Source: Candidatus Zhuqueibacterota bacterium
Lineage (GTDB): Bacteria > Zhuqueibacterota > Zhuqueibacteria > Zhuqueibacterales > Zhuqueibacteraceae
Length of the DNA: 64,000 bases
Reading direction: 5' to 3'
NCBI GenBank assembly: GCA_022616415.1
Contig: JAKEEU010000438.1
Span: 1 to 64,000, forward strand
Shown in pieces: positions 24,338 to 32,984 of this stretch; positions within the stretch are counted from its first letter, which is position 1, and each line of letters opens with the position of its first letter. Below the pieces are notes generated by a model. That model saw only the letters and a list, made by a program, of their open reading frames with translations. It searched no databases and had not been told where the DNA came from. The position numbers and the translations under genes were made by a program.

Positions 24338-26014
24338 ATGAAATTCAACCGTAGACACTTTCTCAAACAATCAGCGCTTTGTGCCGCCGGTGTGACGTTG
24401 GCGCCGAAGCTGACGCTCTCTTCGCCAACCGTTTTGACGGCAGCGCGCACGCCAAAATCAACTGCGCAAGGGGAACTAATTTTTCGACCTCACTTTGTGC
24501 AGAACGGCCGCGGTCCGCATTTGTTGGATTGGGCTTATGCCAGCGATGTCAACTGGGATGCGTTTCATTCAAATATCACTTCTTCAAATGAAGGCGTGAA
24601 AATCTCCGACACCGAAGGCGAAAAAAAATTCGGCATCGACGTGCGCTGGAACGTGGAAGGTTTCGGCTACATTTATATTACCGCGGACAATGGCGGCGAA
24701 TTTTATGAGCTTCCTCCTGCTGGAAAATCTGCAATGCTGAATTTGAATCATGAGCTGGCGAAAAGCCGCGTGACGCGCAATCGCCGGCGGATGAATCTGC
24801 ATGCAAAAGATGGATGGAAACCCTCGCGTGAGGTGGCGGCATTTATAAATCTTGCTGAAGAATATTTTGCCGATGCCCTAAAAGCGCAAAGCGACGGGGA
24901 GAAGTGCGGCGCACTGGCGCAAAAGGCCTTGTATTTTGCGATGTGGGCCGGCGAGATGATGGAATTGGAAAAAGCCGAGCACGCAATCGCTAAGCGCGGT
25001 TACCGTCCAAACTTTTTAGTCGGTTGCGATGCTCGCGCCTTTTATGAAATATCCAAAGACTTGTTCATGGAACGGTTCCCCGAGCTGTTCAACTATGCGA
25101 CCATCACTTACGTGGTCAATGGCGATCCCCAAATGCGCTACTTCGAGCCGGAGGAAGGGAAATTGCAGTTTGAGTATCGTGATCTGTTATTTAAAGAGCT
25201 GCAGAAGCAAGGCATAACCGTCGAAGGCCGGCTGCTTTTCTGGTTCCACAAGTGGGTCACGCCCGATTGGCTGAAGAAGAAAACCTACGAGGAGTTGCTG
25301 AAATACGTGGAACGCCACACCCGTGAGGTGATCGGCCATTACGGTGACGGCATGTACGGTTGGGAAATCGTCAACGAGCTGCACGATTGGGCCAACGAAT
25401 GCCAGCTCACGCCCGAGCAAACGATTGAGCTGACAAAGTTCGCCTGCGAAATGGCGAAGGCCACAGCACCGAAAGTCCATCGTGTCGTCAACAATTGTTG
25501 CCCGTATGCCGAGTACGTTCAACTCAAAGAATGGTCCGGCCAACCGGCGAAATATCCGCAGCGCACACCGTGGAAATTCACCAAAGACCTCGTCGATGCC
25601 GGCGTGGATTTCACCATCATCGGCCAGCAGATGTATTTTCCGTATCGCGATCTGCAGGACATCATCATGCTGCTCGAGCGCTACGAAGTGTTCGGCAAAC
25701 CCGTGCAGATTTCAGAAATCGGCGTTTCCAGCGGTCCCAACGAACGCTCGACGAAATTGGGGAAGTTGGGATTCCCAACAGAGCCTTACGTCTGGCATCG
25801 ACCGTGGGATGAAGAGCTGCAGGCAGATTGGCTCGAAGGCGTTTTTACGCTCGCGTACAGCAAGCCCTACATCGAGGCAGCGAATTGGTTTGATTTCGTC
25901 GATCCATATTCATACATCGACAACGGCGGCTTGCTCCGCACGCCGAAAGGAGAGAAAAAAGCGGCGTTTGATCGTTTGAAAAATCTACAAGAAAAATGGA
26001 TGAGTTTGAAATAA
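24338..26014 (+). CDS. GH10 endo-beta-1,4-xylanase with Tat signal
   Basis: The 558-residue enzyme starts with a Tat-type signal (MKFNRRHFLKQSALCAAGV; an RRHFLK motif), then a beta-sandwich-like N-terminal module (about 45-190) and a GH10 barrel (about 200-555). The acid/base is Glu347 in YGWEIVNELHDW, and the nucleophile is Glu460 in VQISEIGVSSG. It should hydrolyse xylan outside the cytoplasm. Its neighbour at 26050 is a close tandem paralogue lacking the signal, and a deletion remnant of a third copy follows. Confidence 0.9.
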   Translation: MKFNRRHFLKQSALCAAGVTLAPKLTLSSPTVLTAARTPKSTAQGELIFRPHFVQNGRGPHLLDWAYASDVNWDAFHSNITSSNEGVKISDTEGEKKFGIDVRWNVEGFGYIYITADNGGEFYELPPAGKSAMLNLNHELAKSRVTRNRRRMNLHAKDGWKPSREVAAFINLAEEYFADALKAQSDGEKCGALAQKALYFAMWAGEMMELEKAEHAIAKRGYRPNFLVGCDARAFYEISKDLFMERFPELFNYATITYVVNGDPQMRYFEPEEGKLQFEYRDLLFKELQKQGITVEGRLLFWFHKWVTPDWLKKKTYEELLKYVERHTREVIGHYGDGMYGWEIVNELHDWANECQLTPEQTIELTKFACEMAKATAPKVHRVVNNCCPYAEYVQLKEWSGQPAKYPQRTPWKFTKDLVDAGVDFTIIGQQMYFPYRDLQDIIMLLERYEVFGKPVQISEIGVSSGPNERSTKLGKLGFPTEPYVWHRPWDEELQADWLEGVFTLAYSKPYIEAANWFDFVDPYSYIDNGGLLRTPKGEKKAAFDRLKNLQEKWMSLK

Positions 26015-26049
26015 GAAAATTTTAGCAATTTTTTGCAATCGGAGACAAA

Positions 26050-27630
26050 ATGCAAAAATCAACAATACAAGGTGAATTAATTTTTAAGCCCCATTTCGCG
26101 CAAAAAGGCCGCGGCCCGCATTTGCTGGATTGGGCTTACGCCAGCGATGCCAATTGGGATGCGTTTTATTCCAATATCACCGCCTCAAAAGACGGCGTCA
26201 AAATTTCCGATACCGAAGGCAAAAAGAAATTTGGGATTGATGTGCGCTGGAACGTGGAAGGCTTTGGATACATTTATATCACCGCTGATAATGGCGGAGA
26301 ATTCTACGAGCTTCCTCCCGAGGGAAAAGCGGTGACGCTGAATTTGAATTACGAGCTGGCGAAGAGCCGTGTGGCGCGCAATCACAAGCGAATGAGTCTC
26401 CATTTGAAAGAAGGCTGGAAACCCTCGCGCGACTTGCAGGCGTTTCTTGATTTATCCGAAGAATATTTTGCCGATGCCACGAGAATTCAAGCTGATGGCG
26501 AAAAATGCGGGGCACTGGCGCAAAAGGCGCTGTATTTTGCGATGTGGGCCAGCGAAAAAATCGAGCTGGAGAAAGCGCAGTACGACATCAATAAAATCGG
26601 CAATCGCCCCAACTTTTTCATCGGCTGCGACGCGCGCGGTTATTTTCAGATGGACGTCGAGCTCTTTCTATCGCGATTTACGGAATTGTTCAATTACGCA
26701 ACGATCACACATTATTTGGTCAGTGGCGTTTACCAAGATTTCGAGCCGGAGGAGGGAAAGAAGCAATTCAATCTCCGCACCGTGCTGTTCAAAGAGCTGC
26801 GCCGCCGGAATATCACCGTCGAAGGCCGGCCGCTTTTTTGGTTTTACAAAACGACGACGCCGGATTGGCTCAGAAAGAAATCTTACGACGAGCTGTTGAA
26901 ATACGTTGAGAAACACGCACGTGAAGTGGTCAGCCATTATGGCGGCGAAATGTACGCGTGGGAAGTGGTGAATGAGATACACGACTGGGCTAACGAGCTG
27001 CAATTGGATCCCGAACAAATTATCGCCGTGACCAAACTTGCCTGTGAAGTGGCGCGTGATACCAATCCCAAAGTGCACCGGCTGATTAACAACTGCTGCC
27101 CGTTTGCCGAATATGTGCAGCTCAAAAAATGGACGGATCTCGAAGCCAAATATCCGCAGCGCACGCCGCATCAATTTGTCAAACAATTGGCCGAAGCCGG
27201 CGTCGATTTCACCATCACCGGCCTGCAAATGTATTTTCCGTATCGCGACTTGTCCGACACCATTCTCTTGATCGAAAGATTCAAAGATATCGGCAGACCG
27301 ATTCAGCTTACCGAGGTTGGCGCGTCATCGGGACCGAACGAGCAATCCATTCAATCCGGCACGCTGAGTTTTCCAACCGAGCCTTACATTTGGCGCCGCT
27401 ATTGGGATGAAGAGCTGCAAGCCGATTGGCTGGAAGGATTGTACACGCTCGCCTACAGCAAGCCGTATATCGAAGCGGTGAATTGGTACGATTTTGTCGA
27501 TCCGCATTCGTGGATCAAAAACGGCGGCCTGCTGCGCTCTCCAAAGGGTGAGAAAAAAGCGGCGTTTGACCGCTTGAAAAGTTTGCAGGAAAAGTGGAAA
27601 GCTCTGTCAAATCAATCGAGGCGTCAATGA
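26050..27630 (+). CDS. GH10 endo-beta-1,4-xylanase paralogue without export signal
   Basis: The 526-residue protein aligns with the upstream xylanase along its whole length (for example HLLDWAYASDANWDAF against HLLDWAYASDVNWDAF) but begins at the mature module, MQKSTIQGELIFKPHF, with no Tat or Sec signal. Catalytic Glu309 (YAWEVVNEIHDW) and Glu422 (IQLTEVGASSG) are intact. ATG 26050 follows GGAGA. It arose by tandem duplication; an intracellular role on xylo-oligosaccharides is inferred. Its stop overlaps the start of the GH10 remnant. Confidence 0.88.
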   Translation: MQKSTIQGELIFKPHFAQKGRGPHLLDWAYASDANWDAFYSNITASKDGVKISDTEGKKKFGIDVRWNVEGFGYIYITADNGGEFYELPPEGKAVTLNLNYELAKSRVARNHKRMSLHLKEGWKPSRDLQAFLDLSEEYFADATRIQADGEKCGALAQKALYFAMWASEKIELEKAQYDINKIGNRPNFFIGCDARGYFQMDVELFLSRFTELFNYATITHYLVSGVYQDFEPEEGKKQFNLRTVLFKELRRRNITVEGRPLFWFYKTTTPDWLRKKSYDELLKYVEKHAREVVSHYGGEMYAWEVVNEIHDWANELQLDPEQIIAVTKLACEVARDTNPKVHRLINNCCPFAEYVQLKKWTDLEAKYPQRTPHQFVKQLAEAGVDFTITGLQMYFPYRDLSDTILLIERFKDIGRPIQLTEVGASSGPNEQSIQSGTLSFPTEPYIWRRYWDEELQADWLEGLYTLAYSKPYIEAVNWYDFVDPHSWIKNGGLLRSPKGEKKAAFDRLKSLQEKWKALSNQSRRQ

Positions 27631-27851
27631 ATCAACTCACGCGACGGGAGTTTTTAAAAACAAGTTCATTGGGCGCGGCTGCGTTCGGCATTTTACCGAA
27701 TATCAAAGCCATCAACTGGTACGATTTCTCCGATTTTCGGCCCTATATCGTGAACGGAGGATTGGTGCGAGAAGATTGCAGCACGAAGCTTTCTTTTCAG
27801 CGCTTGAAAAATTTGCTGGCGTCGTGGAAGCGTTTACCCAGAAAATCGTAG
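27627..27851 (+). pseudogene. Remnant of a third GH10 gene: Tat signal fused to the C-terminal tail
   Basis: The 74-codon ORF begins with an intact Tat signal (MNQLTRREFLKTSSLGAAAF) and jumps after about 28 residues to INWYDFSDFRPYIVNGGLV, which corresponds to NWFDFVDPYSYIDNGGLL near the end of the upstream xylanase, and then LSFQRLKNLLASWK, matching FDRLKNLQEKW. About 480 residues, including the whole catalytic centre, are missing with the frame kept. ATG overlaps the stop of the preceding xylanase (ATGA). The tail is not closely similar to either neighbour, so the lost gene was a diverged third member. Confidence 0.85.
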
Positions 27852-27852
27852 C

Positions 27853-27869
27853 CCAGACTGCCAGTCTGG
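27853..27869. repeat. CAGACTG palindrome, intact copy
   Basis: CCAGACTGCCAGTCTGG is a perfect 8-bp-arm palindrome that immediately follows the TAG of the GH10 remnant; it shares GTAGCCCAGACTGCCAGTC with the site at 12667-12685. Confidence 0.75.
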
Positions 27870-27904
27870 CCAAATGTTTTTAAACTCCGCAGGAGATTTG
27901 AATC

Positions 27905-28531
27905 ATGACCTCCAAAGAAAGAATGATGACTGCCTTTCACCGCCAAATACCGGATCACGTTCCGGTGTGCCCGGACATCTCCGTGATGGTGCCGTCGAAA
28001 TTGACCGGCAAGCCGTTTTACGAGCTTTTTCTCGATGGCCGCGAGCACAACGGCTGGACTTCCGCAACCTACTCGGAAGCTTATGTGGAGGCGGTGAAAT
28101 ATTTCGGCATGGATGGCTGGTACATTGAAGAAAAATTCATGGACGAAGTTCAAGAGTTCTGGATGGAATGGGCGCTGGCTTATCTCCGCGCCAATGTTGC
28201 GGCCAAGCCGGATGAGATCATGCTCGGCGGCTCGAGCGCCAGTCTCAGTGTCAGCTCGCCGAATCTATTCCGCAAATACGAATTGCCTTTCATCAAGCAA
28301 GCCTCTAAAATTTGCAAAGAGGCCGGCGTGATTTCGCACCTGCACATCTGCGGGCGCTCGTGGAAGCTGGTTCAAATCGTTGCCGAGGAAACCGATGTCG
28401 ATGTCATGGAGCCGATGGAAGAGCCGCCAGGCGGCGACGTGGATTTGGCCGAAGCAAAGCGCCGAGTTGGCAACAAGCTTTGCATCAAGGGGAGGTGGCG
28501 AAGACCTATGGGAGATATTAGTGATCAGTGA
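27905..28531 (+). pseudogene. URO-D-family (corrinoid methyltransferase-type) gene with two deletions
   Basis: The 208-codon ORF has the family's N-terminus (MTSKERMMTAFHRQIPDHVP) and later core (LGGSSASLSVSSPNLFRKY, SHLHICGRSWKLV, EPPGGDVDLAEAKRRVG). Family members are usually about 330-360 residues. About 90 residues are missing between WYIEE and KFMDEVQEF, and the C-terminus stops after CIKG, where the sequence runs into a 7-bp repeat array at 28520. A Shine-Dalgarno AGGAGA survives. Non-haem URO-D proteins move methyl groups between corrinoid proteins and thiols, which fits the truncated corrinoid protein at 30480. Confidence 0.8.
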
Positions 28532-28550
28532 TCAGTAATCAGTGGTCAGT
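28520..28550. repeat. Array of 7-bp units
   Basis: Four heptads of consensus AGTGATC plus a partial fifth occupy the end of the truncated URO-D gene and reach to 2 bp before the epimerase start codon. The unit is the reverse complement of the GATCACT-type heptads inside the ribonuclease gene (34340-34402). Confidence 0.85.
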
Positions 28551-28552
28551 TT

Positions 28553-29602
28553 ATGAAAATTTTAATCATCGGCGGTACCGGCTTTATCAGCAGTCGTTTG
28601 GCGCAACGACTTCTCGATGCCGGTCATCGCGTCACACTCTTCACGCGAGGAAGAGTCAAGAGTCGAATCGCGAAGACGGACAAACTGGAACACCTTCACG
28701 GTGATCGCACGAGCAAAACTGATCTCCAGCAAGCGCTTCATCATCGGACTTTCGATGCCGTGTACGATATGGTGGCGTATGCGCCGGAAGAATCGCAATT
28801 GGCGGTGAAGCTGTTTCGCGGCAAAGTCGGGCGATTTATTCATTGCAGCACGATTTCGGTTTACATGATTTCCAATGAAATCCAATGCCCCATCACCGAG
28901 GATCAAGACAGAACGCCATTGATGGAATTCTGGCCGCGCAATCCGTTCGGCATGGATTATGGCATCAAGAAACGCCAATGCGAAGAGGTTCTATGGAAAG
29001 CGCATGATGAAAAGCTTTTTCCGGTGAGCGTGCTGCGGCCGACGTTTGTCAGCGGCCCTCACGATCCGGCCAAACGCGATTTCTTCTGGATCGAGCGCAT
29101 TCTCGACGGCAAGCCGCTTTTGATTCCAGGCAGCGGCGATTTCGCCTTTCAGCAGATTTACGTCGATGACGTGGCGCGCACCTTCGCCAAATTGTTGCTC
29201 TACTCCCGTTCGATTGGAAAGGCCTTCAACGTTGCGGCAGAAGAAATCTTCTCGCTCAACGATTATTTGAAGGCGCTTTGTCATCTGCTCAATCGCCATC
29301 CTGAATTTGTGCACGTGGATCAAAAAATTTTCGATCAGCTCGCTTTTAGCGCTCATCCACGCGGCGACGTGTTTCCTTTCAATACGCGGCGCACCGCCAT
29401 CTTCAGCTTGGAGAAGATCAAAACCGAAACGATCTATTGGACCACGCCTTTCAAGGAATGGATGCCGGCAACCATCGATTGGTTTACGAAAGTCTTCCGC
29501 GGCCACTCGCTTGGTTACGAACGGCGCCAGGAAGAATTGGCGTTCATCGAGCGGTGGAAACAGGCGCAAAAGAGATTTGCTGCTGAAATTTCCAATGGCT
29601 AA
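28553..29602 (+). CDS. NAD-dependent epimerase/dehydratase (extended SDR)
   Basis: The 349-residue protein starts with the Rossmann motif MKILIIGGTGFISSRLAQRL. It has a modified active site: IHCSTISVYMIS supplies Ser/Thr, and FGMDYGIKKRQCEEVLW supplies the YxxxK pair. QIYVDDVARTFAKLL is typical of the C-terminal substrate half. It likely acts on a nucleotide sugar or a related carbohydrate. The leader is filled by a heptad array, so no Shine-Dalgarno sequence is visible. Confidence 0.85.
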   Translation: MKILIIGGTGFISSRLAQRLLDAGHRVTLFTRGRVKSRIAKTDKLEHLHGDRTSKTDLQQALHHRTFDAVYDMVAYAPEESQLAVKLFRGKVGRFIHCSTISVYMISNEIQCPITEDQDRTPLMEFWPRNPFGMDYGIKKRQCEEVLWKAHDEKLFPVSVLRPTFVSGPHDPAKRDFFWIERILDGKPLLIPGSGDFAFQQIYVDDVARTFAKLLLYSRSIGKAFNVAAEEIFSLNDYLKALCHLLNRHPEFVHVDQKIFDQLAFSAHPRGDVFPFNTRRTAIFSLEKIKTETIYWTTPFKEWMPATIDWFTKVFRGHSLGYERRQEELAFIERWKQAQKRFAAEISNG

Positions 29603-29679
29603 AAAACCTGGTCGCTTTAAAGTTGAATCTTTGCTTTTTCGGCAAACATTTTTAAACCGCTAAAACAAGGAGGTTTATC

Positions 29680-30438
29680 ATGTTATCCCACAGCAGCTTG
29701 CGCATTACCGAGGCGCAAAAAAAGAAGTATCAGGAAGAAGGTTTTTTTATCCTCGAAAAAGTCATTCCTGAAGAAGAGTTGGAATTTCTTCAGTCAGAGT
29801 GCAACTATCACGTCGAGCAGCAAAATGCCGAGATGGAGCGCTTGGGCACCGATGTGCTCAATTTGAGCCGGCGCAACAGCCGTTATTTCGTCTTTCTGGC
29901 CTACAAAGAGCGGCCACAGCTTGGCGAATTCATTTTCAGCGACAGGATGGCGGCGCTTTGTCGCGCTACGATCGGCGAGACCGCCTATTTATTCTGGGAA
30001 CAGTTTGTGGTTAAAGGCACTGATAAAAAAGGTGCAGAGTTCGGCTGGCATCAGGATTCTGGATACGTAGATCATCCGCACCGGCCTTATGTCAACTTCT
30101 GGATTCCGCTTGAAAATGTGAACGAGGAAAATGGCACGATTTATCTTTTGTCGTATGCGAAGGCCGGCACGCGCGAAAAGGTCGAGCACAAACCGGTTTC
30201 GGGAACCAACGATCGCGTTGGCTATTTCGGCAGCGATCCTGGCGTTCCCGCCGTATGTCCGGCCGGCTCGATTGTGGTTTTCTCCAGCACCGTCTTCCAC
30301 CGCTCCGGCGCCAACTATACGGACAAAATGCGCCGGGCTTATGCGGTGCAATTCTCGCCGGAAGTGATTTACGAAGCGGATGGATCATTGAAAGGCCTTG
30401 ATGTGCCGTTTCTTAAAAATGGCCAGCGCCTCAAGTAA
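29680..30438 (+). CDS. Phytanoyl-CoA dioxygenase (PhyH) family oxygenase
   Basis: The 252-residue protein is a non-haem Fe(II)/2-oxoglutarate oxygenase. Metal ligands are visible as HxD in FGWHQDSGYVDHPHRPYVN (His near 125) and the distal His in FSSTVFHRSGANYTDKMRRA, whose Arg would bind 2-oxoglutarate. AAGGAGG precedes the start. The substrate is unknown; in sugar islands such genes often hydroxylate small molecules. Its stop codon overlaps an ATG leading into the truncated corrinoid gene. Confidence 0.87.
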   Translation: MLSHSSLRITEAQKKKYQEEGFFILEKVIPEEELEFLQSECNYHVEQQNAEMERLGTDVLNLSRRNSRYFVFLAYKERPQLGEFIFSDRMAALCRATIGETAYLFWEQFVVKGTDKKGAEFGWHQDSGYVDHPHRPYVNFWIPLENVNEENGTIYLLSYAKAGTREKVEHKPVSGTNDRVGYFGSDPGVPAVCPAGSIVVFSSTVFHRSGANYTDKMRRAYAVQFSPEVIYEADGSLKGLDVPFLKNGQRLK

Positions 30439-30479
30439 TGGACAAGGTTTTGATTCTTTATTTTAAGGGACAAACACTT

Positions 30480-30707
30480 ATGATTGAATTACAAGAGCTC
30501 TCCGAGAAGCTTCTCAAAGGTGACGTTGCTGCGGTTCGCGGGCTGACTGAGCGCCTGTTGCAAAACAACGTTGCGCCGCAGACCATTCTCAACGATGGCC
30601 TGATTGCCGGCATGGATGTTGTTGGACAACAGATGCGTGACTGCGAAATTTATCTTGAGGAAATTTTCTATTTGATCCAACTCCGAGATAAGCATGCCAG
30701 TATTTAA
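30480..30707 (+). pseudogene. Truncated corrinoid-protein N-terminal (B12-binding cap) domain
   Basis: The 75-codon ORF resembles the helical cap of MtaC/MtbC-type corrinoid proteins: LQELSEKLLKGDVAAVRGLT, NDGLIAGMDVVGQQMRD, then EIYLEEI, where family members continue into the Rossmann-like B12 domain with its DxHxxG motif. That whole domain is missing, and the frame ends in unrelated sequence overlapping the next gene. It probably remains from a methyl-transfer system together with the deleted URO-D gene 2 kb upstream. Confidence 0.7.
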
Positions 30708-31329
30708 AAGCGGAAGAGGCTTGGCGCCGGCTTGGTGTGAAATGCAATACTTTGAGATTGTCAAGCTATCCAAAGGCACAAGCTATTCATTTGAGCGTAT
30801 CGGAAAGAAAGAAAAGCTCTTCGTCGGGAAAGGGCGGTGTTGCATTGTTTTCGCCGGCCAAATAATGACTGCAAATGAGGGAGACGTTTTCGAGCTAAAT
30901 ACCTCACGTGAAGAATTTCAGGTCTTGGAGGCATTCGCTGACACCACGTTGATTCATTTGGCCGGCCGCTGGGGCGAAGAAACCGGCGGTTGCGGCGTGT
31001 TCACGCTTGATAACAGCGACCATCCGCAAAACCTCGGCGACGTCGTGGATTATCCCAGGACAACCAATTTTGACAACCACTATCACGACTGCGACGAGTA
31101 CTGGATCATCTTTGCAGGGAAGGGATTGGCCGTATCGGAAGGCCAGCTCTACGAAATCGGCGCCGGAGATTGTCTTGCCACTGGCATGGGACATCACCAC
31201 GATTTCCCGCGAGTGTTCGAGACTATTCGAGGCGTGTATTTCGAGACAACGCTAGAAGGACAGAAGCGCTTGGGCCACCTATGGAATCACACGCACGGTC
31301 CTGCGCAACCTCGGAAAGATAGAATTTGA
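30694..31329 (+). CDS. Cupin-fold protein (two-domain)
   Basis: The 211-residue product has a degenerate first cupin (about 35-85, GKGRCCIVFAGQIMTANEGD) and a better second cupin with likely metal ligands, NHYHDCDEYWIIFAGKG (about 128-144), and HHHDFPRV near 169. The start could be ATG 30694 or ATG 30742 (MQYFEIV); neither has a strong Shine-Dalgarno sequence, and the upstream deletion may have replaced the original leader. Many such proteins are sugar isomerases or sensors; the function here is unknown. Confidence 0.7.
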   Translation: MPVFKSGRGLAPAWCEMQYFEIVKLSKGTSYSFERIGKKEKLFVGKGRCCIVFAGQIMTANEGDVFELNTSREEFQVLEAFADTTLIHLAGRWGEETGGCGVFTLDNSDHPQNLGDVVDYPRTTNFDNHYHDCDEYWIIFAGKGLAVSEGQLYEIGAGDCLATGMGHHHDFPRVFETIRGVYFETTLEGQKRLGHLWNHTHGPAQPRKDRI

Positions 31330-31632
31330 AATTTTTGTCTTGGAAAAACCGGCATCAAACAGGCTTTCAACAAATCGATCGCCTTGTCCATGGCGCGGCA
31401 ACATCTTCACGGTCACTTTCTTGGCCTCGATGATGCCCAAAAGTTGCCCATTGACGAAAAGCTCATAATCCGCCGGGCCGTTGGCGGTGGGATATTCTTC
31501 AACGGCATGCCGATCGAGTTGCGAGGTATCCAATGAATCTTGAAAACGAACAATCTTCCACGCAGGATTTAGAGCACGCAGTTTGGTATCAATGCGTTGT
31601 TTGCGGGTTTGCCACTCTCGTTCGTCCAGCAT
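31279..31632 (-). pseudogene. Fragment of a type I restriction enzyme HsdR subunit
   Basis: The 117-codon ORF keeps the N-terminal nuclease domain of HsdR: MLDEREWQTRKQRIDTKLRA, EEYPTANGPADYELFVNG and LLGIIEAKKVTV, which contain the D...ExK nuclease residues. After about residue 77 it runs into unrelated sequence and stops, whereas HsdR proteins are about 900-1000 residues. No hsdM or hsdS is in the window. It converges on the cupin gene, with about 50 bp of overlap, and looks like a relic of a lost restriction locus. Confidence 0.75.
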
Positions 31633-31679
31633 GTAATGCCTCTATGACAATTTTCCAGTTATTTACACTACGTTACTCT

Positions 31680-32858
31680 TCAAAAGTAGGTGGCCATGCC
31701 AAACGTTATCCCTGCGCCATCAACCCGTGTGTTGACGCGGTCCAAAACGTAATCGCGGCGATAATCCAGTTTGAAAACCGTATCCGGAATCGGCCGGAAA
31801 TTCAATCCGATGGTCAAACGGTTGTGCGCGTCGCCTTTGAGGTCACTATCGAAATCGACTGCATCGAAACGCGCGACTGCGGTGAAATAGGAATGCGGCA
31901 AAAGCTTGAAGAGCCGGCGGCCAAATTGATAACCGATCTGGCCGTAAGCGCCGCGCTGCTCGGTGGCGAAAATGCCATGCAACGATGCCGGCACTTCCAC
32001 TTTCGCGCGCGCCGCTTCACCGCGCACATTCAAGCCGCGCCATTCCCACTCACCGTCGAGCGCCAAAATCGTCAACCGGCGCTTGTCGTCGATTAGCAAG
32101 CCGTCGGCTTCAAATTGATTGTAATAGCCGGTGTGAAAAGAAAAACCCGCATCGAGATGGCGCCAGTGACCGGCAAAACGTCCGGTGAAAGCGGGCCGAT
32201 TGTTGTTGTCCTCGCCAAGACTCGATTTCCCCGCGGGGATGCGCGTCAGCGGGCTGCGTGTGATCAACCCATCGTTGTAGCCGTTCACCGCATACAACTC
32301 ATAAGTCAAGCGGAGACGATTATTCGGATACAGCGCGCCGAAAATACCCATGCCCGGCTCGGAGAGCGTGACGCCAATGAGATCGGTGCTCACCAGCGGC
32401 CGCTCGTTGACTTCGTTGCGCGGGCTGTCGTGGGTCAAATTGAACTTGCCGAGCGGCGAGAGCAAAATGCCGCCGCGCAGCGCCAGCGCCTCGCTGATGC
32501 TAAAATCGATCACCGCGGTTTCGATTTTGATTTCCTCCCCGCCTTCTTCAAATTCGATTTCGGTGAAAAAATTCACCCGGTCGCTCAACGTCGAATAAGC
32601 GAAGAGATTCATCCGCCGTGGCTCGAAGGTGACTTCCTCCGTCACGCCGGCATTGCGTTCGAAGATAAATAGTGTTTCCACATAACCGCCGAGGCTGGTG
32701 CGCCCGGCAAGGCGCGTGATGAACGGCTTGTCGCCGATGCCGCCGGCCACGAGTGGTTTTTGCTGCTGCTTCGTTTGCGCGGTGTCCGGCGCGTTGTTTT
32801 GCGCCAGCGCGAACGAAGAGAAGAGTGAAAAACATAGAACTATTTTCAAAAGTCGCAT
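31680..32858 (-). CDS. Outer-membrane porin-like beta-barrel protein
   Basis: The 392-residue protein starts at ATG 32858 behind AGGAGA and has a signal peptide (IVLCFSLFSSFALA, then Q). The mature part is a run of amphipathic strands with the look of phosphate-selective or general porins: LGGYVETLFIFERN, NFFTEIEFEEGGEEIKIE, LRGGILLSPLGKFNL, and a terminal aromatic FGMATYF. The upstream in-frame ATG at 32927 would precede the signal peptide and is rejected. It stands alone; the solute it passes is unknown. Confidence 0.78.
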   Translation of the reverse strand: MRLLKIVLCFSLFSSFALAQNNAPDTAQTKQQQKPLVAGGIGDKPFITRLAGRTSLGGYVETLFIFERNAGVTEEVTFEPRRMNLFAYSTLSDRVNFFTEIEFEEGGEEIKIETAVIDFSISEALALRGGILLSPLGKFNLTHDSPRNEVNERPLVSTDLIGVTLSEPGMGIFGALYPNNRLRLTYELYAVNGYNDGLITRSPLTRIPAGKSSLGEDNNNRPAFTGRFAGHWRHLDAGFSFHTGYYNQFEADGLLIDDKRRLTILALDGEWEWRGLNVRGEAARAKVEVPASLHGIFATEQRGAYGQIGYQFGRRLFKLLPHSYFTAVARFDAVDFDSDLKGDAHNRLTIGLNFRPIPDTVFKLDYRRDYVLDRVNTRVDGAGITFGMATYF

Positions 32859-32984
32859 AGAGTCTCCTGATTCTGCTCGTCGGACAAAAGTTAATTCGGA
32901 AAAAAAACGCAAAGGCAAGAGAAACATTTCATAAATTTCTTGACAATTCTCTCAAAACGGCGCTTTCGCATTGTTCTTTCATTG

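Noticed and set aside
4616..31700. Integron-like cassette array: same-strand genes separated by hairpins
   Set aside because: The hairpins lack a common attC core, differ in unit and length, and no integrase of the IntI type is present. The Xer recombinase is 30 kb away and looks chromosomal.
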